Source: Brugia malayi
Taxonomy: Eukaryota; Nematoda; Chromadorea; Rhabditida; Onchocercidae
Reading direction: 5' to 3'
Length of the DNA stretch: 64,000 nucleotides
NCBI RefSeq assembly: GCF_000002995.4
Contig: NW_025062477.1
Span: forward strand, 5,800,649 to 5,864,648
Part shown: positions 1 to 15,493 of the stretch, piece by piece
Layout: every line of letters starts with the position of its first letter
Numbering within the stretch: position 1 is the first letter of the stretch
Notes under the pieces: model-generated
What the model saw: the letters and a program-made list of their open reading frames with translations, nothing else
Database searches by the model: none
Told to the model about the DNA's origin: nothing
Position numbers and translations under genes: made by a program

Positions 1-100
1 AGAAAGAAAAATTACCTACAAAACGATAAATGTGCACTGAGATATAAAATACAGGAGTGATATTTCTAATCAAAATTTGATAGACTTTTTTCAAGAGTTT

Positions 101-106
101 TTTATT
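101..106 (-). terminator. Candidate polyadenylation signal of the Lon gene
   Basis: AATAAA on the minus strand (TTTATT on plus), about 105 bases beyond the Lon stop codon. A usual distance for a nematode 3' UTR. The remaining bases 1-209 show only AT-rich sequence. Confidence 0.45.
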
Positions 107-209
107 TTTAATAAACATTGTGGAAGTAGTAAAAGTTCAAATCATATAAGCGTGAAAAAGAAATGCACAATTAATCATGGAAATATCAGCTAATAAACAT
201 AACAAATTA

Positions 210-3200
210 TTAATTTCGGAATATGATGTCGTATATTTGGTCGTAATGCGAAACAAAATGTACATCCACATCTTTTCGGATAAAGTCTGGCAAGTCGGAG
301 AAATCTTTCCGATTTTCTTCCGGTAATATAATACAATTCACTCCAGCTCTTTTAGCCTGAATGAATCAACAGATTAACTACAGGAAAACATTAAGTCTGC
401 AACGTATAAAAGCAATCGACTCACAATGAGTGCAAAAAAAGATAAAAAAGAAGAGAAACATCCCTTTACCTTGAGCCATATCTACAGGCAATAAAAACCG
501 CTCATAGACCTTTTTTTAATAACAAAATTTTTAAAATATCTACACTTGAATAAACAACATTTGATTTGCGCAGAAATCCAACATTCCAAGGTTAGAAACC
601 TATTGTACATAACTAATAGTCAAACAATTTTTACAAAAATTTTCGTGCTCTTTTAATAAAATAAAATGCTGGAAAATTTCAAATAACGTACAGCAATAAC
701 TTTTTCTTTAATTCCACCAACTGGTAATATTCTTCCAGTAAGAGAAATTTCACCGGTCATTGCAACATTTTGCCGAGCCGGCTGATTCAAAGCCAGCGAC
801 AATAAAGCCGATGTTATTGTACAACCTGCAGATGGACCATCTTTCGGTGTTGCACCCTACAAAAACAAATGAACGACTGTTAGCTAGAAAATATCCCAAT
901 CTCGAAACTTGTACATAAGATAATATTCCCGTAAAATTGAAACATCAAAAGAAAAAGAAGAAATTGAGACAAACCTCTGGGACATGAACATGTATATGCG
1001 CCTTATCGAGAAAATCGTTATTCGGAAAATGATTCCTAAGGATATTTTTAGCGACCGTATAAGCAATACGCATACTCTCTTTCATAACATCACCTAGATG
1101 TCCAGTTGTTTCTAAACTACCGAATGGAACGGTTGCATCGGATTTCGATGAGTTGTCTGTATCATTCAATGAATCATTTGAAAATCCACTATCAGTACTT
1201 GGATTTCGCGATAATGAAGTTTTAGATATAATTAAACTCCGACGTAAACATGCTTCAATGTATAACGATGAACCACCTGAAAATTTTTGGTATGCTTAAA
1301 TGTAAAACTATACTATTAACATACTAACAGTATCAGTGGAAAAGAACCATTTAAATACAATTTTAGTAGCTCTTCTTATATTGCTTTTTCTTGGAAAACT
1401 GGCAAACTTACCCATAGCTGTCCATGCAAGACCCATTATTACGCCAACCGGTGTTGAATCGTATAGACGATCGCTGGTAAATTTAGGTCTTCCGACGAAG
1501 TCTTCGATATTCTGATTGTCAACAACTACTTGAGCAATTTCTTGACTAATTCCACCAGCTATTTTGAAAGCTGCTTTACGAAATATCTGGAAAGTAAACC
1601 ACACGATATGCATGGATTGCATGACAATAAAAATTAATGAAGATTTAAAAACATCCTGTGATTCACACTGCAAGATACAAAAATTTCATGCAATAAATTC
1701 TAACCATTCGCTGACCAATACCTACATCTTAATCTAGCGGATGAATTATCTGTTAAAAATGTAAATGTTAAATCAGGTGAAGATGAACAAATACTGATCT
1801 CATCACATTTAATAGTTGTCGACACATAAACCCATAAAGAAAATCGACCTATAAAATCTCAATCTTTCGTCAAAAAACACGGAAATTTTTATATTTACCT
1901 TTTCAATATGCTTCTGAAGATTTCGAACACCAGATTCTCGGCAGTAGTGTTTGATAAGTGTTTGTAATGCTTCCGGAGTTATCTGAAGCTGGTTTTCTTC
2001 CAATGAGCTGGAAAAGAAAGTTTTTTTGGACATGTGCTAGTTGCACAAACATACCTAGCAAATATCCCTATTTATTTCAATACTAGGAGATAATTTGATG
2101 TCACTGACTTTTTATTGCTTGCTTTTTCAAATTCTCATTTTTTTTAATCTCTATGCTGAATTTAAATTTGGTAATGTTTTCAGTCTATCAAAACCACGTC
2201 GTCTAAATAAAACACAGGTGTCTTGTACATCAGAAATAATATTAACCTATCCTTTCGACACTGAGGCACCAAATAACTCTGTGCAATATTTAATTTCTCT
2301 TCTGCAACATAACCCGATACTTCGATCATTTCCATGCGATCTTTTAGTGGACCAGGAATAGTATCCGTAATGTTTGCAGTGCAAATAAATAATACCTGGA
2401 AATACAAGTTTATCTCAATCCAGAAATCAATTATCTAACAAGTTCCATTTATGAATCGATTCACTGAGTTACCTGAGTTACAGGTATGAGCTAAGCAATT
2501 CGGTAACCAATTCTTAGGACATTTTCTAGCAAAATAGGCTATCGGACCAACCTTTGACAAATCGACAGGGACATCGAGAAAGTGATCACTAAAATTGGTG
2601 TTTTGTTCTGGATCTAACAGTTCTAATAACGCTGATGATGGATCGCCATGATAACTTGTGCCACCAATTTTATCCACTTCATCAATTAAAACTAATGGAT
2701 TTTCAGTTTGTACCTTTAAAAAAATTAAGAATTTACCAAAAATTTCTAGTTGGAAAACGGAACATACTAAGGTCAAGGCAGAAGCCAGTCATAAAAAATC
2801 CAACTTTTTTCAGACACTGAATCATTTTTCCAGGCATCGCGCCAACATATGTACGGCGATGTCCTTTGATTTCTGCAACATCTGTCATTCCACCAACCGA
2901 AAATCGAAAGTACTGAAAATTTTCAAAAATTATGAAATTTAACTTGATACAAATATGTTTGGCGATAAATCTGATAAAAAATCCTACCTCCCTATTTAAT
3001 GCTCTGGCAATTGATCGTGCAATACTCGTTTTACCGGTGCCTGGCGGTCCATGTAAGCATAAAATTTTACCACTTACTTTCTTTTTAAGTATACCAATTG
3101 CAATGAATTCCTAAATAGTACAAGATAAAGGATAAAAGTCACTTTTATTTTCTAACAAAATGTTGGAGTTATTCACATATGAAAGAGTAAAATCAGAAAG

Positions 3201-6200
3201 GAGAAAAAAGGGACAGAGATAGAGGTTCTAAATTTATTCACTTTTAACAACATACCAAAATTCGATCTTTCACATCTTTCATTCCATAATGGTCTTCATC
3301 TAGGACAGCAATCGCTCTATCCAAATCAAGCACATCCTCGGATGTCTTACCCCATGGCATATTTGTTAACCAATCCAAATAATTTCTAGATGATAAAGAA
3401 GCTCAAAAAAAAAAAATCGAAATTCATTAGAAAAGAAACAGCGTCACGTAAATCCATACCTTGCAACTGAAAATTCACTGGAATGTGGATCCAGAAAAGA
3501 CAGTTTGGTTTGTTCTTCCTTAATTACTTTCATTACATATTCAGGAACATTAAGGTTTTTTATGCGATCTTGCATTTTTTCCGTCAAGGCTTCTTTGTCA
3601 TCCTTTTCTAATCCAAGTTCTTTTTTGATTGCTTTCAGCTAAAATTTTTCAAATGAAAGAATTTGAAAACTCTAATCATAAAAAAAAAATCAAAAACGTT
3701 CCTAAGTTACTTCAAATTCCAGGAATGGTATAGGTTTGCCGGAATAATCAAAACCTGGGCAGATAATCCTTACTAAAGAGTTAGAAAAAAAAACTGATTT
3801 ACCACCTCAGGCTTACAAAATCTTTGCATCACTGTTTTTACTGAATATATAATATTTGAACAACTGTAAACAAAATCAAATCTCAAACCATATCCAATAC
3901 ATTAAAAATCACCTGTTCATTCAAAAGGAATTTACGATGTTGATCATGAACTTTCTTTTCCACATCCTTATTAATATCATGTTTCAGTTTTGCGACTGTT
4001 TTTTCCTTTTCAATCAATAGCAATGCTAACTTCAAACGATTTTCAATCTAAACCAAAAAAATTACAGATCTCAAATCTCTAAATACAAATCCGTACATAA
4101 AATCCAATATAATGAGAAACCCAGGAAACTTACAACTTCTTCATCCATCAAATTTTGTAAATCGCTTGGATCAGCGCTTACAAGCGACCCAACTAAATCA
4201 CATAGATATACAGGATTGTCAACCACATTCCTTGATGGATTTGCCGTTAAGCCAAGTTGCTGTGCAAACAATGTATTATATTGCATTACATCACGAATCG
4301 TACTAACTATAGCTTGCATTGTTGCCTGAAAAATTTTAAATACCGTTTTAATAAAAATGAAAAAAGAAATCATTCAACTCTAACTCAAATTGACCAACTA
4401 AAATTGAAATACAGTTCTTCGCTACTTTTATCTGTCATCATAGGTAAATTTCAGTTTCAAAGTATAAAAAAGTTTGCCAATAAGGATATAAAATAAAGTG
4501 TATGCCTAAGATTTGAAAAACCAAATCATTTTTAGTCATAACGACATTTCACATAATCAATTAAAAATAGAACAGTCTATATCAACTGTAAAGATAAAAT
4601 TTACTTTAACTTCTGTTGTCCTTTCAATAGGTTGCGAAACAACATTTTCGGTCCGAGCTAAAGTAACTGCTGAAGATGCAGTTAACGAAATTTGATCTTT
4701 TCCCTTTTCCTTCAGTAGTTTACGACGCTCTTGACGTGCCCTTCTGCCGTTGATTTTTCCAATATTTTCACTGAACAGGGCAAAAAATTTCATTGAAAAA
4801 TTTTGGGAAGCTGGAAGCAAGATATTTTTCAGTTATTATATTAAAATCAAGAAAAATTCCCTATAAAATGTAAATGATAGACGAAAATCTACAGAATCAA
4901 GCTTACTATGAATCAACATCATCAGCAACCGGTTCTAAAATGCGTATGCGCCTTTCAGCAACCAGAACCAATTCTATTTTGTCACCATTATCACCCATAA
5001 CATTGATTTGTGCGAATGATCCCACTGAATGAAGTTCAGACAAGGATTCTACTGTTTCCGATTCATTCCTGAAACTGGTTCAAAACAATGACAAAGTCGG
5101 CTGAATAATCATAATAACGGAAATCATTTAACCACAAACACCGGCTTTATACCTCTCAAACTTTCATCTAAAAAACTTAAACCAATGTTTAAATTACAAT
5201 GATGGGTTTTCCTATATTTGTTTGTATTATGAACATCCCCTCTCAATTAACTGAATATGATATTCCAGCAAATTAGCTAGGTTTATGTCTCAGTTAATAA
5301 ATCTCTGCATTAGCCCAGCCTCAATACACATACAGATAACCTACAAACTTATCATCCTTATAATCTTCCTTCGATTTAGATTGTAGGTTTTTAATTCCAA
5401 GCTTCACAACAGCAACCATTTCCAAATGTTCCAAATTTATAAGCCAGTTCCTCCTATTCAAATTATGCAACACCGTGATTTCGTCACTACTTGTTGTTAA
5501 ACCTGCGTCATAAAGAAAAGTTAATCGAAAAGAAAAAACTGACAAACAACTTACTCAGGATCTTTTTTCATGAAAACTCCAACATACGGTTGACGCATTC
5601 GTACCTTCCTTCTTAACAATTCTTTTAGTATTTCGTCTTTAGCGACCTTAATGAAATTTTCAAGATCATAGTATATTCTCTTTCAATGCTTCAGTACTAC
5701 ACTACCTTAGTTTAAATTAATTGACATTCAGAACATATCTTTTTTCCTTTTTTTAGGACTGTTAACTTTGCTTTATATATTTGTTTCTTTAGAAACTAGA
5801 CGAGTGATATTTTTTGCTGACTTCAGGAAATACACCAGAGATGTAAACTTTATTACTGAGTGACTAGTTACTGTCCTTCGTTTATAGAACTTCTTAAGAT
5901 ATTTCGAAAACCTTAGAAGTATAAAAATGCTTTGTAAAAAGCTGAAATGTACTTACAGTAACCCGTGTGATAAAGCCAGGAAAAAGTGGTTTTCTTGAGA
6001 TGGCAATAATTGGTACAATAGGCCAAACTTCCGGAACTGTTATCGTACTCATTGGCTGAAAACGCATAATTTATATCCTTAAAATCCTCTCGAAGAAAAA
6101 AAATTTTTTCAAAAATGAAGTTATACTTCGAAATCAATCTTAGGTTCCCTGAAAGCTAATTGCGTCTGCAATTAAAACCAAAACTACTTACTCCCCCTAA

Positions 6201-6625
6201 CATATCTTCAACCTGTTCCACGATTGCCGTATCCTTATTTTTTGTATCACTCGAAATTTTATCATCATCATCATCATCTTTCCCACTTTCATTGGGACTA
6301 AAAAGAAAAAAGTACAAAAAAAAAAAAAAAATTGTTATAGTAATGGCAATTTTGTAGTAGTCTTTTACTTTTTAAGTCAAACAAATAATAAATAACTTTG
6401 TTAAGACAAAAAAAAATTTCTTTACTTGCTGTAAAACCGATGGGATGTAATAATTGGTCGTCGGTCTCCGCAAGAAGCTAAAAGATGTCGCCCTGAACAG
6501 CTATAGCTTCTAGATACTGCAACGTGATAAGGTTGAATCGAAAGCGGTCTTAACTGTTGATAAAAACGACTACATCGTTCGAAATTTCTCAAGCATCGTG
6601 TCGTTGCTTGCAAAGATAGGCGCAT
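210..6625 (-). CDS. lonp-1: Mitochondrial Lon protease (LONP1 family), 19 exons
   Basis: ATP-dependent serine protease of the mitochondrial matrix that degrades damaged proteins and helps maintain mtDNA. Exons, 5' to 3': 6625-6426, 6297-6192, 6055-5957, 5646-5555, 5068-4907, 4770-4605, 4325-4134, 4047-3913, 3638-3460, 3385-3256, 3110-2988, 2912-2805, 2713-2552, 2395-2247, 2007-1899, 1586-1412, 1276-975, 856-692, 356-210. They sum to 2901 nt, 966 residues, close to the usual 950-970. The first exon encodes an Arg/Ser-rich, acid-free leader typical of mitochondrial import. The substrate-binding N domain begins at about residue 103 ([14 protein letters not shown]). Walker A GPPGTGKT is at about 508-515 and Walker [10 protein letters not shown] at about 571-579. 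The protease dyad is Ser872 in GPSAG (codon 830-832) and Lys915 in GGIKEK (codon 701-703). Unusual points are a run of six Asp after the leader and a Ser/Asn-rich insert near residue 790. Identity is certain; the start rests on the leader and on the lack of further coding sequence upstream. Confidence 0.96.
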
Positions 6626-7196
6626 ATATATCCTACAACGATGAACAGTTTTCCAATTAGTAAGAAAAAATATGGATTTCCGTTCTAAGGATCTTTAATT
6701 AGCAAAACTTACAATAAATTATATCAAAACATTTAAACAGCTGACCACTCTCAAGAATAAAATTGACGATCTCTTGATCTCCCTCAAGACTAAAATCGTT
6801 TATTGAATTTATTTTCGATTTAAGGCAGAATGCAACACAGAAGGTTATGGGAAGTATAAAGCCATAAAAACAAGGATATTTAAAAATGTGGAGTTCCTAA
6901 TTAAAATCAGAATCACCAATACTTTACTCGCAATTCTGACTCATTTCTGAGTATTCTATCTGATATGGAAATAAATCCATCTCGAAAATAAGTATATCAA
7001 GCCATGATTAGACTATAAAACAGCTATTAAATAAACACAGCTAAGAGAAGTAAATTTTATTGATCTTCTCTTGGAAAAAAGCAACCAATCAAAAAATAGC
7101 CACGATACAAAAACAAAAAACAAAAAAGTTAATGATTAAAGAGGAAAACAAATAAGTGGAAAAAAATCTAAAACAAAAGACTACAAACTATTCCAT
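6626..7196. other. Spacer between SPCS1 stop and Lon start
   Basis: 571 bases of AT-rich DNA between two minus-strand genes. It contains a minus-strand AATAAA near 7040 that could end the SPCS1 transcript. I see no coding exon here. Confidence 0.7.
6633..6650 (-). promoter_or_regulatory. Possible trans-splice acceptor before the Lon ATG
   Basis: Read on the minus strand, GTTGTAG sits seven bases before the Lon start codon. The upstream tract is only weakly pyrimidine-rich, so the spliced-leader role is an inference from position. Confidence 0.3.
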
Positions 7197-7200
7197 TTAT
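7195..7200 (-). terminator. AATAAA overlapping the SPCS1 stop codon
   Basis: The last codons read AAA-TAA-ATG, which places an AATAAA hexamer across the stop. A second AATAAA lies near 7040. Which one is used cannot be told from sequence. Confidence 0.3.
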
Positions 7201-8027
7201 TTTGTTTTCTTTTTTTCTTTCGATGAAGCATTTGCAGACGATGGTGTAACTGTTTGAACGGGTTGCCACTGTAAATTGGTAGATCGAAATTAGAAATAGA
7301 AAACTTAAAGTAATCGCTAAAGTAAGCAATGAAATATCTAAGAGAACAATTTATGTCGAAAATTTTCATGAATTACGAAAAAATCTGAAGTACAAAAGTT
7401 CGGTCATTATATGCTGTGGATATAAATGATAGAAAGATAGCACTTACATGTATTGGATTACGTCTCAAATATGGCCATGGTGGTATAACAAGAATACATG
7501 ATATAATAAAGCCACAGCATAATGTATAGATGGCGTATGATAGTTGCTCCGTAACATAGCCAATACCATATCCAATCACAGCCGTTAACACTAATATCAA
7601 CTATAAATGGTAATTTAAAATAAAATTTCATAGAATTTATAGTTGCCAAGGATAAAAATTCAGAGATTTTAGCGATGGAATCTACAATTTATGTATTTGA
7701 AAGTTAAACATGATTATAATTATGCAATAATTAAATATATTTTCAAATAATTCCAACGGAATAATTCCTTATCATAAAAACTTTAATCCGTTTTGATAGC
7801 ATGAATGGTATCCAATTCTTCAAACCATATCTCATATAAGTACCGAGATAAAAAATTCCACTGGATTTCTCCTGAACTATGAGAAACTATAAAATTCATC
7901 TATTAAATAAAACGATTAATGAGTATATTACCTGAAAAATTCGTTCCGCTCTTCGCTGTCCAACAAAATCAATATATGTGGAAAATTTTCTTAACGATGG
8001 CGGTAACATTTGTATTAGCCCATCCAT
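7197..8027 (-). CDS. spcs-1: Signal peptidase complex subunit 1 (SPC12 family)
   Basis: Small ER membrane subunit of the signal peptidase complex, which removes signal peptides from secretory proteins. SPCS1 is an accessory subunit, not catalytic. Three exons: 8027-7932, 7600-7448 and 7268-7197; 321 nt, 106 residues (human 102). The N-terminal region contains YIDFVGQRRAERIFQ, matching the conserved DYKGQKLAEQ region. It is followed by two membrane segments (about 33-50 and 56-72) joined by the short EQLSYA loop. The family motif PPWPYLRRNPIHW spans the exon 2/3 junction, and a Lys-rich tail follows. The start is the first ATG after an AG acceptor eleven bases upstream. The gene is in the same orientation as Lon, 571 bases upstream of it, so the two could be co-transcribed. 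AATAAA overlaps the stop codon. Confidence 0.93.
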
Positions 8028-8038
8028 TTTTCCACTAC

Positions 8039-8055
8039 CTTAAATTTATATGACC
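8039..8055 (-). promoter_or_regulatory. Candidate trans-splice acceptor before the SPCS1 ATG
   Basis: On the minus strand TTTAAG ends eleven bases before the ATG, in a T/A-rich context. The role as spliced-leader acceptor is inferred from position. Confidence 0.35.
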
Positions 8056-8334
8056 CATTTTTTGCCATATTTGCATACGGCATAGTATAAAAATTGAAGA
8101 CAAAGAAAGAAAACAAATCAAACGGTTTTCTCAAACTTCAAAAATCGTTTAATCATAAGAAAGATACAAAATTGAAATCACCACTGTCATCATCATCGTC
8201 ATTAACGGAGAATGTTTTAGTTAAGCATCTGAGAACAATACGCGATGTAACAAAAAATAACACAAGAAAAATAAGCAACTGTTAAGTATAGCATTCCAAA
8301 AAATACAAAATAATAACAATAAAAGAAAATATTG

Positions 8335-8385
8335 CAGAAGGAGAAAGGGAGGGAAACGGAGAGAGAGAAAGAGGAAAAGTGTGAA
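8335..8385. repeat. Polypurine (GA-rich) tract
   Basis: An imperfect GA/GGA run of about 50 bases on the plus strand in the SPCS1-BCNT promoter region. Simple-sequence DNA; no motif beyond the purine bias. Confidence 0.7.
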
Positions 8386-9239
8386 AAACTACAACTGATT
8401 CCGTACGATATTTATAAAGATATCTCACATCTAAATACATCTAAGTGGATTTTCAATAATCAAACCCCTAAATTCACTTCCTTTCTTTCATATTTGATAT
8501 TGAAACGAAAAAAAAGTTATTTATTTTTGAAATGAATCCGCACCAAAGTTTTTTGAAAATTATTCTTGGAGAAAGAAAAAAACACCGTTATTAACTACAT
8601 AAATAATGAAGATCCAAGTTAAGTGGATCGCCTATTGCTAATAAATTATTGCAAGCAAAATGTCAAATATCATTTTGCTGCGAAAATTTCACCAAACATT
8701 GCAATAAAGCTTACGATTACGTAAAATTTTAATAAGAAATTTTAAATTTTCATAAATCTTAATACAAATTCTAACATAATAAAATGATATTTGACACGAA
8801 ACGACATATGATATTCTTACGTAAACAAAGTCATACCATTCGAATTTTAACTTCAAGCCTACTTAATTGATCAATGCAAGATATAAACCAAATACGTAAT
8901 GTGTAAACCTTTAAAAGAACACACAGAAGTCCGAAGTTTGACTTTTGTAAAATTCGCACTATTCCCGTTCATCGTTCGATAATTGTTTGGAGCAATACGC
9001 TTACGTGAAACGTGTTCGTACGTCGTTGCTCATTAATTTTTATATCCCATTTATTGTTGTTTTTTATATTTCACTTATTGTTACAATACAATAAAGATTA
9101 ATTTTTATATATTTCATTTATTGATGTTTGGTTTTGTGCTTCTTTTCTTTCTCTTAAAAATTTGATTGTCTCTAAATCATGAAAAAAATTGTAATAAAAA
9201 GATTGTACTTTCATACGACTTACTTTTTTCTTTCTAAAA

Positions 9240-9257
9240 AAAAAACTTGTGGTTTAG
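9240..9257 (+). promoter_or_regulatory. Possible trans-splice acceptor before the BCNT ATG
   Basis: GGTTTAG lies 28 bases before the ATG, after a mixed A/T tract. Position is right, but the pyrimidine tract is poor. Confidence 0.25.
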
Positions 9258-9285
9258 TTATATTTTTCAAAAGATTAATAGACTA

Positions 9286-10975
9286 ATGTCTGGTAACAAT
9301 GAAGAAGAAAGTGATTCGGAAGATGACGAAGAATATGTACCATCCGATCCCGACGATAATGAACAGAATGAAAGTGGTGGAAGTACTGGCGGTGATGGTG
9401 TTACAGTGAACAGCAATGCAATGTTAGCATTACAAGAATTAAAGTAAGCAGTTATAATTTTAATTAAATTTTGATGTTTTGAGTGATTTCTTGGCTGATA
9501 AGTAATGATCTCCGATAATTTGGCTTCTTTTTTTTATGGAAATGAAGTTTATAGATTCCGAAATTTACGAATTTAGTGGAGTAGTTATAAGAAGATATAA
9601 GTCATTGTTTGATCTTTTGTTGGAGCTTTGTCTCTTTAATTTCAAAACTTCTTGCATGATAGATGACATATATGATTTTTAATGATTTCACTATGCTTTC
9701 TTTCTAGATGTCTTTCATCTGCTATTTTCCTTTTTTGCTGTTAACTTTATTACAGCAAATAGGTGTGAAGTTTACTTTCGGAATTTATGCCAAAAGTAAG
9801 TCAAATAGCCAAATTTGACTCTTTTGAAAACGTTTTTTTTTAATTTATCATTTGAAGAGAAATGAATAAATCAGAGGAAACGGAAGATGAGCGAGCGCGA
9901 AGGTTAAAATTATTGTTTGAAGAATTCATCGGAGGAAACGATGCTATACCAAAACCGTCAACTAATGAAACTTTACCTACGTAAGATTTTTATGTGACTT
10001 GGAAACGATTTCTTTATTTTCATATTCTATGTGTTTAAAATTTAGTTCAACTGCTGATAGTGAACGAGTACCGATGAAGATATGTGAAATTCCGAAATTA
10101 GCTGCAGAAACGGTTGACAATATTTTTGATGGCGTACTGGACAAGGGAAATGTTTCGTAAGTTCCATTTCGAGATTTATAGTTAATCAATTCTTGGTAAA
10201 TGAAGTAGCTAAACTAGTGATTAGTTGGAAATGAGTCATATTGTTTTGAAAGGCTAGTGCTTTGGTTGATGGGATATTGTGGCACTGGAAGTATACAGTA
10301 ATTAATGTAGGTCTTTTTGTTGTGTCTTATTGATCTGTCAGTTTTCAGATCGCATTCATAATTTGATCACGGCTCTTATTTTATTTTTTTATTTCAGATT
10401 GAAAAATAAACCAGAACTTTGTAAAACGGAGGAGAAGCTGTCCGGACCATTACAATGTGAAAAGTTAGTGCTTACGAATGAAATGAGGTAGGCAAGATTT
10501 TGAAAAGTTAACGCTGATTATTACCAAACATTTAGGAGAAAAGCTTCGGATGGATTAACAAGCGCAATCAGTGCCTTGTCGAAGAAATCAAAAGTGAGTG
10601 TGCTTGAAAAAACAGCGCAAGATTGGAGAGCTTTCAAAAATGAAACAGGAATTCAGGTATCTGCATTATTATTGTTTTTGTTTAACAATACTCTTGGTTG
10701 CATTCTAGGCTAATGTTCCAATTGTTATTATTATTTTTTTTTTTGAGTGAAATTCGTCTCAGAATGATGAGAATCTTAGAAGGGTGTACTGCGTTCATGA
10801 AGGAAGGTATGAATTTGAAATTCACTGCAAAAATTAAAAATTACAGGAAGAATTAACCAGTCATAATAGAGGAAAACAGGGTTACGTTGATCGTGTGGAA
10901 TTTTTATCTCGAACAGATTATCGGCAGTTTGAAATGGAACGTGATGCTCGTAATGCTGCTCGTGAGAAGAAATAA
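9286..10975 (+). CDS. BCNT/CFDP1 family chromatin protein, 6 exons
   Basis: Homologue of craniofacial development protein 1 (yeast Swc5, fly Yeti), a nuclear protein tied to the SWR1/SRCAP complex that deposits H2A.Z. Exons: 9286-9443, 9858-9980, 10046-10156, 10398-10487, 10536-10656, 10847-10975; 732 nt, 243 residues (human 299). The N-terminus is strongly acidic ([16 protein letters not shown]), as in all family members, and contacts histones. The C-terminal BCNT domain (about 165-243) shows the signature [18 protein letters not shown], then [18 protein letters not shown], and ends in a basic tail. The region between is low in conserved motifs, as usual. The acceptor of exon 2 (TTTGAAG) is weak but is the only one that keeps the frame. 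It is transcribed divergently from SPCS1. Confidence 0.92.
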
Positions 10976-12679
10976 TCTGCTCTACCATATATTATTGGCT
11001 TTAGTTTTCTTCACAGGTTTTTGTGATCTCATGAGCGAGGAAAGCAATCAGTCTTCACGATTTCTGTGGCAGCGATGATCCTTTCGAGTTGATCTGTTTA
11101 GCTGGTTGCGTCGTAAATGGTCACTCATCAGGAAACTTGGATCATTTCATTGTTTATGGTATAATAAAACGACTCGAAGTTATAAATCAAGAGAGAACGA
11201 CTTCATAAATTGTTCTTGATTTTACTGCTAATGAAAACTTGTCATAGATTGCATTACTTAGATTTACCTGGCAATTCTATGCTTAGGCCTAACATTAGCC
11301 ACTAATTTGTGAATATTATGAGGCCAAATATGATTGCTGTCCATCACTGCGTGACACTTATATTACTCATAAAAATTTAATTTTCAAATCTTTCAAAAAT
11401 TTTTTTTGATTTTTATTCATTTAAATATGTATCAATAAAGCTGATTTATGCATTGTTCTTTCATTTTATCTCCATTTAGAAATCTTTTTCCTCTTTTTTG
11501 AAAGCCTATTAATACCTTTACTTTTTTTCTAAAGCGCATCCGAATGATGTACTATAAATTAATCTACCGAATTTCATATTTATCGATCATTCCCTTTGCG
11601 AGAAATACCTGTCATCGAAATAAAATTAAAGTATTTTACATATTTTAATTTTTTATTTAAATACCCGTAATTAAAATAAAATTCTACGCTAGGTCGGAAA
11701 TATAATGATCATCGTTTTTTTTTTTTTTTCAGTGAATAAGAACGTTGAGTTTCTCTTTAAAGTGCGCGTAATATCATAGTTGAAAGGCTGAAAAGATCAA
11801 GAGATAACAAAAAAAAAATACTGATAAGCGGTAAACAAAAGGGCTTCAGTTTTCATTATATTTTTAACGAAAACAAAAACTACAAATATACTTTGGTGAA
11901 TTTTATTGAGGAGCAACACAATAAACATTTTACAAGAAGTAAGGTGTCATGCTTAGGAGGCGGCATATGCATTTATAATTCTAGCATGAAAATGCGTTGG
12001 AAAGAGGACAGGCGTAGAGAAGAAAGAATTAAAATAAAGAGAAAAAAAATACGGAGTTCTGACAGGCGGAAGTTGTGCTTTATAAAAGGATGAATGGAGG
12101 ACAGACCGAAAAAGCAAAAAGGAATGAGAAAAGAGCACAAAAATTTGCTGAGTGAAGAGAATTTCTCTCATTTTCAGTTTTGATAAAGTACATACAAAGC
12201 AAGGCTTTCCATAAAAGTTTTACATATTTTCGTGACTAATTAGATCAAACTATTTGTCTACCAATTCCTTCAACTTTTCTCTCTTTTTTTTTTTCTCAAT
12301 GCTAAACATTCCATAGTAATCAAATGACTGCACATTACATGTCCAATTTCACTTCAGTTTCAGTTCGGTTTCACATGTGTCTCAAATTCTTGACGCACTG
12401 CTGAAAAAATGAGAATTATTTCTTAAATTTTTCACATTGATATAGGTATCTCTGATTATTCTAAAATTTACACTTTCTTTTTGTTCATATCTCTACTGCA
12501 AACATTTTCCAGTCTAAATTGCAAAATAAAAAATCTGCTTGAATTTTCAGATCAATCTTTTTCTACTGTAAAATCTTTGAACACTATCTGATAAATATAT
12601 CTGCTTCATACATCCATTATTGCTAAATGCATATACTCTTTGAAGAATAATGTGCTTGAAGAAATGACTTATTCTGCAT
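10976..12679. other. Convergent spacer between the BCNT and REEP genes
   Basis: The 3' ends of two genes face each other here. The first 300 bases are less AT-rich and probably 3' UTR of BCNT. A strong T-tract plus CAG occurs at about 11,714-11,733, resembling a splice acceptor, but no convincing coding exon follows. The open frame at 11,893-12,093 is Lys/Arg-rich and looks like chance. The last exon of the REEP gene could lie further into this region than I have placed it. Confidence 0.5.
11163..11168 (+). terminator. Candidate polyadenylation signal of the BCNT gene
   Basis: AATAAA about 190 bases after the BCNT stop. Another AATAAA occurs near 11,435. Either could be used. Confidence 0.45.
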
Positions 12680-15452
<2,773 letters not shown>

Positions 15453-15479
15453 TTTCGTTCACTTTACAATACAGTTATT

Positions 15480-15493
15480 CTGAAAAAAAAAAG
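15480..15493 (-). promoter_or_regulatory. Trans-splice acceptor before the REEP ATG
   Basis: On the minus strand a run of about ten T then CAG ends 27 bases before the start codon, a good nematode splice acceptor with no coding exon upstream. It fits a spliced-leader site, or the acceptor of an upstream non-coding exon. Confidence 0.5.

Larger units (their letters stand above)
8028..9285. other. Divergent spacer between SPCS1 and the BCNT gene
   Basis: About 1.25 kb separates two head-to-head genes and should hold both promoters. It contains a polypurine tract (about 8335-8385) and otherwise AT-rich DNA. The short open frames at 8094-8285 and 8332-8535 are Lys/Glu-rich low complexity and look non-coding. 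The stretch 8930-9020 is less AT-rich and may be promoter sequence. Confidence 0.55.

Noticed and set aside
2095..3114. Plus-strand open frames across the Lon gene
   Set aside because: They are antisense to well-supported Lon exons and show no family match.
11893..12171. Open frames on both strands between BCNT and REEP
   Set aside because: Lys/Arg-rich or Phe-rich products of A/T-rich DNA, with no splice structure; the minus frame could not be joined to REEP in frame.
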